A DNA stretch of 44,584 nt from Clostridiales bacterium. Its GTDB lineage: Bacteria; Bacillota; Clostridia; Oscillospirales; Ruminococcaceae. Within the stretch, counting starts at the first letter, position 1, and every line of letters starts with the position of its first letter. The notes under the pieces were generated by a model, which had not been told where the DNA came from, ran no database searches, and saw only the letters and a list, made by a program, of their open reading frames with translations. Position numbers and translations under genes: made by a program. Below are positions 42,662-44,584 of this stretch, in pieces. The DNA is taken from positions 1 to 44,584 of the forward strand of contig JAAYSD010000089.1 in assembly GCA_012518465.1 (NCBI GenBank). The letters are read 5' to 3'.

Positions 42662-42967
42662 ATGATAAATGATACTATCGGCAAAAACATTTCTATAAAA
42701 ATCACCATAGACGATGTACTGGATAACAACCATATTACAGATGATGCTAATTTTTTCAGTGCATTTGCAGAGGAAATGCAAATACACCCTTCTTTCGTTG
42801 CCTCTACTATTACTGAAGTTTCTGAAAACGGAAAACCATTACATAAAAAGCGTATGGTAAGCTATTATAATATTGAGTTGCCTCAAAACGCAAAAAACAT
42901 ATCGCTGGAATTTCACTCTAATTGGGAATGTAAATCAAAAGCTAAGTTCGAGTTTCATATAACTTAA
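42662..42967 (+). CDS. Orphan hypothetical protein, 101 aa
   Basis: No family was recognised. The sequence has no signal peptide, no membrane helix and one Cys. Hydrophobic residues alternate in the second half (YNIELPQNAKNISLEFHSNWECKSKAKFEFHIT), suggesting a beta-sandwich or a small beta domain, with an acidic helix before it. The ATG follows an AAGGTG site, 62 bases after a full-consensus promoter with an operator. Such regulation is unusual for a random frame and supports a real gene. It lies 77 bases upstream of the YifB/ComM-type gene but is separated by its own A/T-rich leader. Confidence 0.65.
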   Translation: MINDTIGKNISIKITIDDVLDNNHITDDANFFSAFAEEMQIHPSFVASTITEVSENGKPLHKKRMVSYYNIELPQNAKNISLEFHSNWECKSKAKFEFHIT

Positions 42968-43044
42968 TAAAATTGTATAATAATGTTGAATTAAATCGCT
43001 TTTTTTGTTATAATTTATATATCATTAAAAAAGGCGGTTTTTTT

Positions 43045-44571
43045 ATGTTTGCAAAAGTAAATGGTTGTGGCCTTTTCGGAATGAATGCTTTTATGGTCAC
43101 CTCGGAAATAAATACAAGCAGAGGGCAGCCGTGCTTTGACATAGTAGGCTTACCCGACATGGCTGTCACAGAAAGCAAGGCTCGTATAAGAGCAGCACTG
43201 GAGAATTGTGGTTTTCAGCTTCCGCTTTGCCGTATAATAGTAAACCTTTCTCCTGCTGATGTCAAAAAAACAGGCTCTATCTATGATTTACCTGTTCTAA
43301 TGAGTATTTTATCAGTGCAAAATCTAATTTCAAATGATTTATCAAATTCATGTTTTATAGGCGAATTATCATTAAATGGAAAGCTTAATCACGCAAAAGG
43401 TATTTTACCCATGGCTATTTGTGCTAAAAACAATGGCATAAAACATTTATATGTGCCCGCTGATAATGCTAAGGAAGCATCTGTTGTAAAAGGGCTTAAC
43501 GTATATGCAGTTCAAAATATAAAAAACTTAGTCGAACATTTAAACGGTAATAAATTAATCCAATGTGAAAAGGAGTATGAATTTTCATATGATGATGAAA
43601 ATGTTTTTTTGGATTTTGCAGATGTTAAAGGACAGCAAAATGCAAAGGCTGCTCTAGAAATAGCAGCAGCAGGCTCGCATAATGTTTTACTTATAGGTTC
43701 TCCAGGTGCTGGTAAAAGTATGCTAGCAAAACGGTTACCCTCCATTCTCCCTAAGCTTACCTTTGAAGAAAGTATAGAAACCACTCAAATTCATTCAATT
43801 GCAGGAATGTTAGATGCTAAAAATCCTCTCATCACCACTCGCCCCTTTAGAAATATCAGTCATACTGCTTCAGCAGTGGGATTAATCGGAGGTGGCTCTA
43901 TTCCTAAGCCTGGTGAAATATCTATCGCTCATAATGGCGTATTATTTTTAGACGAATTTCCGGAGTTTGACCGAAAGGTGCTTGAAACCCTTCGGCAACC
44001 TATCGAAAACGGGTATATCACTATTTCACGTGCTAGTGGAAGTGCTACTTATCCCGCTGAAGTAATGCTAATAGCAGCTATGAATCCCTGTCCCTGCGGT
44101 AATTTTGGCAATCCAAATAAAAAATGCACCTGTTCATCAAAACAAGTGCAAAACTATCTAGGTAAAATATCTCAGCCTGTTCTTGATAGGATAGATATTC
44201 AGCTAGAAATACTTCCCGTTGAATATAATGAAATATCAAGCTTAACAAAATCGGAAAGTTCAAGGCTTATCAGACAAAGAGTACAAAAGGCAAGGGAAAT
44301 ACAGCAAAGACGCTTTAACGGTACAAAAATTAAAAGCAACTCAGGTATAACGCCAAACATTCTACACGAAGTATGCCCTCTCGAGGATTCAGCTAAAACC
44401 TTACTTAAAAACGCATTTGAAAAGCTTGGCCTTTCAGCTAGAGCGTATGACAGAATACTTAAAGTCAGCAGGACAATTGCCGACTTAAATAACAGCGAAA
44501 TTATTAGAAAAACTCATATTGCGCAAGCAATACAGTATAGAAGCTTGGATAGAAAATATTGGAGTAATTAG
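43045..44571 (+). CDS. YifB/ComM family Mg-chelatase-like AAA+ ATPase (508 aa)
   Basis: Three parts are visible. An N-terminal Lon-protease-like fold comes first (AKVNGCGLFGMNAFMVTSEI onwards, with GLPDMAVTESKARIRAAL). The central AAA+ domain has Walker A GSPGAGKSMLAKRLPSILP, and ISIAHNGVLFLDEFPEFDRKVLETLRQPIENGYI carries Walker B. The C-terminal part has NPCPCGNFGNPNKKCTCS with Cys pairs, as in Mg-chelatase-like proteins. ComM homologues act as branch-migration helicases in natural transformation. GGCGG precedes the ATG; a frame starting 72 bases earlier has no such site. The stop at 44571 lies 13 bases from the window end. Confidence 0.9.
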   Translation: MFAKVNGCGLFGMNAFMVTSEINTSRGQPCFDIVGLPDMAVTESKARIRAALENCGFQLPLCRIIVNLSPADVKKTGSIYDLPVLMSILSVQNLISNDLSNSCFIGELSLNGKLNHAKGILPMAICAKNNGIKHLYVPADNAKEASVVKGLNVYAVQNIKNLVEHLNGNKLIQCEKEYEFSYDDENVFLDFADVKGQQNAKAALEIAAAGSHNVLLIGSPGAGKSMLAKRLPSILPKLTFEESIETTQIHSIAGMLDAKNPLITTRPFRNISHTASAVGLIGGGSIPKPGEISIAHNGVLFLDEFPEFDRKVLETLRQPIENGYITISRASGSATYPAEVMLIAAMNPCPCGNFGNPNKKCTCSSKQVQNYLGKISQPVLDRIDIQLEILPVEYNEISSLTKSESSRLIRQRVQKAREIQQRRFNGTKIKSNSGITPNILHEVCPLEDSAKTLLKNAFEKLGLSARAYDRILKVSRTIADLNNSEIIRKTHIAQAIQYRSLDRKYWSN

Positions 44572-44584
44572 CATTATCACCACA

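Noticed and set aside
42138-42967. Prophage remnant
   Set aside because: Only one Cro/C1-like regulator is present. No integrase, structural or lysis genes are nearby.

Overview
The window is AT-rich DNA with Clostridia-type gene content. It has spoIIE (so the host is probably an endospore former), a dgt-dnaG-rpoD chromosomal operon, short intergenic gaps and strong Shine-Dalgarno sites. The most likely host is a low-GC, anaerobic, spore-forming Firmicute, possibly Oscillospirales/Ruminococcaceae. That placement rests on gene content and style only. No phage genes, insertion sequences or CRISPR arrays were found.

Layout. 1-2470: an apparent terminator arm and a truncated 27-codon remnant, then two co-directional genes of unknown function. 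2581-6956: a TetR regulator with a palindromic operator, followed by a two-gene ABC exporter and a perfect terminator. 6957-20934: a sulfur island. One operon (aprA-aprB-cysD-cysN-sulfite reductase) turns sulfate into sulfide through APS without a PAPS step. A second (substrate-binding lipoprotein-cysT-cysW-cysA) imports sulfate. Between them lie a LacI-family regulator, a half-size CbiK/CbiX-like chelatase and a BtuF/FecB-type importer, probably supplying tetrapyrrole, metal or siroheme needs. Both sulfur operons carry the same PurR/LacI-like operator at exactly the same distance from their -10 boxes. The transport operon also has a cysteine-ended leader peptide.

21000-24504: DUF6106-like protein, a degenerate AcpS-like protein, an AGCS amino-acid symporter, a Cys-rich copper-storage-like protein, a structured minus-strand RNA (6S-like candidate) and a DUF1292 protein. 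24695-25345: an approximately 600-nt region with no gene but a consensus promoter, several stems and a terminator; it is a candidate large structured RNA. 25357-33449: folD, lgt, a candidate 125-nt sRNA, superoxide dismutase, an SDR, a DUF2079 membrane protein and spoIIE. 33546-38732: the dgt-dnaG-rpoD-rrf2-rsmA operon. 38881-44571: YigZ, rpmE, guaB, a shikimate kinase-like gene, a divergent XRE regulator/orphan gene pair around a palindromic operator, and a YifB/ComM-type ATPase.

The strongest candidates for something undescribed are the co-regulated sulfur island (shared operator geometry, leader peptide, chelatase/importer insertion) and the two orphan RNAs at 24.7-25.3 kb and 27.4-27.5 kb.
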